A stretch of DNA of 5,249 nucleotides, from NCBI GenBank assembly GCA_030668645.1, contig DAOVFC010000041.1:1-5249 (forward strand), in the 5' to 3' direction. The notes under the pieces were generated by a model. The model ran no database searches and was not told where the DNA came from. It worked only from the letters and a program-made list of their open reading frames with translations. Shown here piece by piece: positions 5,102 to 5,249 of this stretch. How positions within the stretch are numbered: position 1 is the first letter of the stretch; each line of letters starts with the position of its first letter. A program made the translations under genes and the position numbers. The DNA comes from Candidatus Bathyarchaeota archaeon (GTDB taxonomy: Archaea > Thermoproteota > Bathyarchaeia > Bathyarchaeales > Bathycorpusculaceae).

Positions 5102-5133
5102 CTCTTTAAAGAGCTTAAGTATGTATTCTTAAG
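5102..5133 (+). promoter_or_regulatory. Palindromic promoter region before the last gene
   Basis: CTCTTTAAAGAG (5102-5113) is a perfect 12-base palindrome whose core is TATA-like. It is followed directly by two copies of CTTAAG (5114-5119 and 5128-5133). A transcript starting about 26 bases after the palindrome centre would begin near 5134. That gives a 39-base leader to the ATG at 5173, or a leaderless start at the in-frame ATG 5134. Confidence 0.42.
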
Positions 5134-5172
5134 ATGAAGATAACGAAACTTGCCGCAAACCAAGGTGAACGG

Positions 5173-5249
5173 ATGAAGCTCGAAAAAGAACGGTTGAATC
5201 GGATGTTCCCAAGCCTAGCCGAAGAGATGGAATCAAGCGAACATAAAAC
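5173..5249 (+). CDS. Small charged protein, N-terminal fragment (cut by window edge)
   Basis: An open frame runs to the right edge. ATG 5173 is preceded by AAGGTGA (5162-5168) at 4 bases, one of the best ribosome binding sites in the window. The visible product is 25 residues, highly charged, beginning MKLEKERLNRMFPSLAEEME. An in-frame ATG at 5134 would add 13 residues and would be leaderless from the promoter at 5102-5113. The MFPSLAEEM segment faintly recalls a group of small uncharacterised archaeal proteins (possibly DUF2095), but this is too short to assign. Confidence 0.58.
   Translation, partial: MKLEKERLNRMFPSLAEEMESSEHK

Noticed and set aside
4678..5163. A 161-codon minus-strand frame opposite the nucleotidyltransferase gene.
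   Set aside because: The plus-strand protein has clear catalytic motifs across the same bases. The antisense translation is rich in Ser, Leu and Cys with no domain pattern.
1..5249. CRISPR arrays, insertion sequences, toxin-antitoxin pairs, phage or plasmid genes.
   Set aside because: No regularly spaced repeats, transposase motifs, terminal repeats or integrase genes are visible. The nucleotidyltransferase has no HEPN-type neighbour to suggest an MNT/HEPN pair.

Overview
The window looks archaeal, most likely from the TACK side (Bathyarchaeia, Thaumarchaeota or Crenarchaeota). Four things point there: a bifunctional fructose-1,6-bisphosphate aldolase/phosphatase; a tRNA-Arg interrupted by two small bulge-helix-bulge introns; TATA-type promoters about 25 bases before predicted transcript starts; and ribosome binding sites of the GGTGA/GAGGTGG type with several GTG and TTG starts. 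The exact lineage is inference. No transposon, CRISPR array, phage gene or recognisable defence system is visible.

Left part, minus strand (bases 1-1167). Reading leftward: a small regulator joining a ribbon-helix-helix domain, a coiled coil and a winged helix (667-1167); a tRNA-Arg(CCG) gene with encoded CCA and two introns (504-620); a stretch that reads as a broken winged-helix regulator (about 154-412); and the first 31 or so codons of a probable deoxyribose-phosphate aldolase (deoC) leaving the window at base 1.

Centre. The aldolase/phosphatase gene (1284-2405, plus) diverges from the ribbon-helix-helix regulator across a 116-base region that holds both promoters. It converges, with 23 bases between stops, on a winged-helix protein with a DUF5752-like C-terminal domain (2429-2977, minus).

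Right part, plus strand. A GT4/glycogen-synthase-like glycosyltransferase (3186-4433) diverges from the DUF5752-like regulator. It is followed after 29 bases by an archaeal polymerase-beta-type nucleotidyltransferase of unknown role (4463-5083), probably in the same operon. A short promoter region then leads into a gene cut by the right edge (5173-5249).

Together the genes suggest sugar and carbon-storage metabolism: triose phosphates go to fructose-6-phosphate through the aldolase/phosphatase, deoC connects triose phosphate to deoxyribose phosphate, and the glycosyltransferase may build a glucan or other glycan. Two unusual regulators sit divergently beside the metabolic genes. The strongest single oddity is the doubly interrupted tRNA, whose splice sites and anticodon can be resolved base by base.
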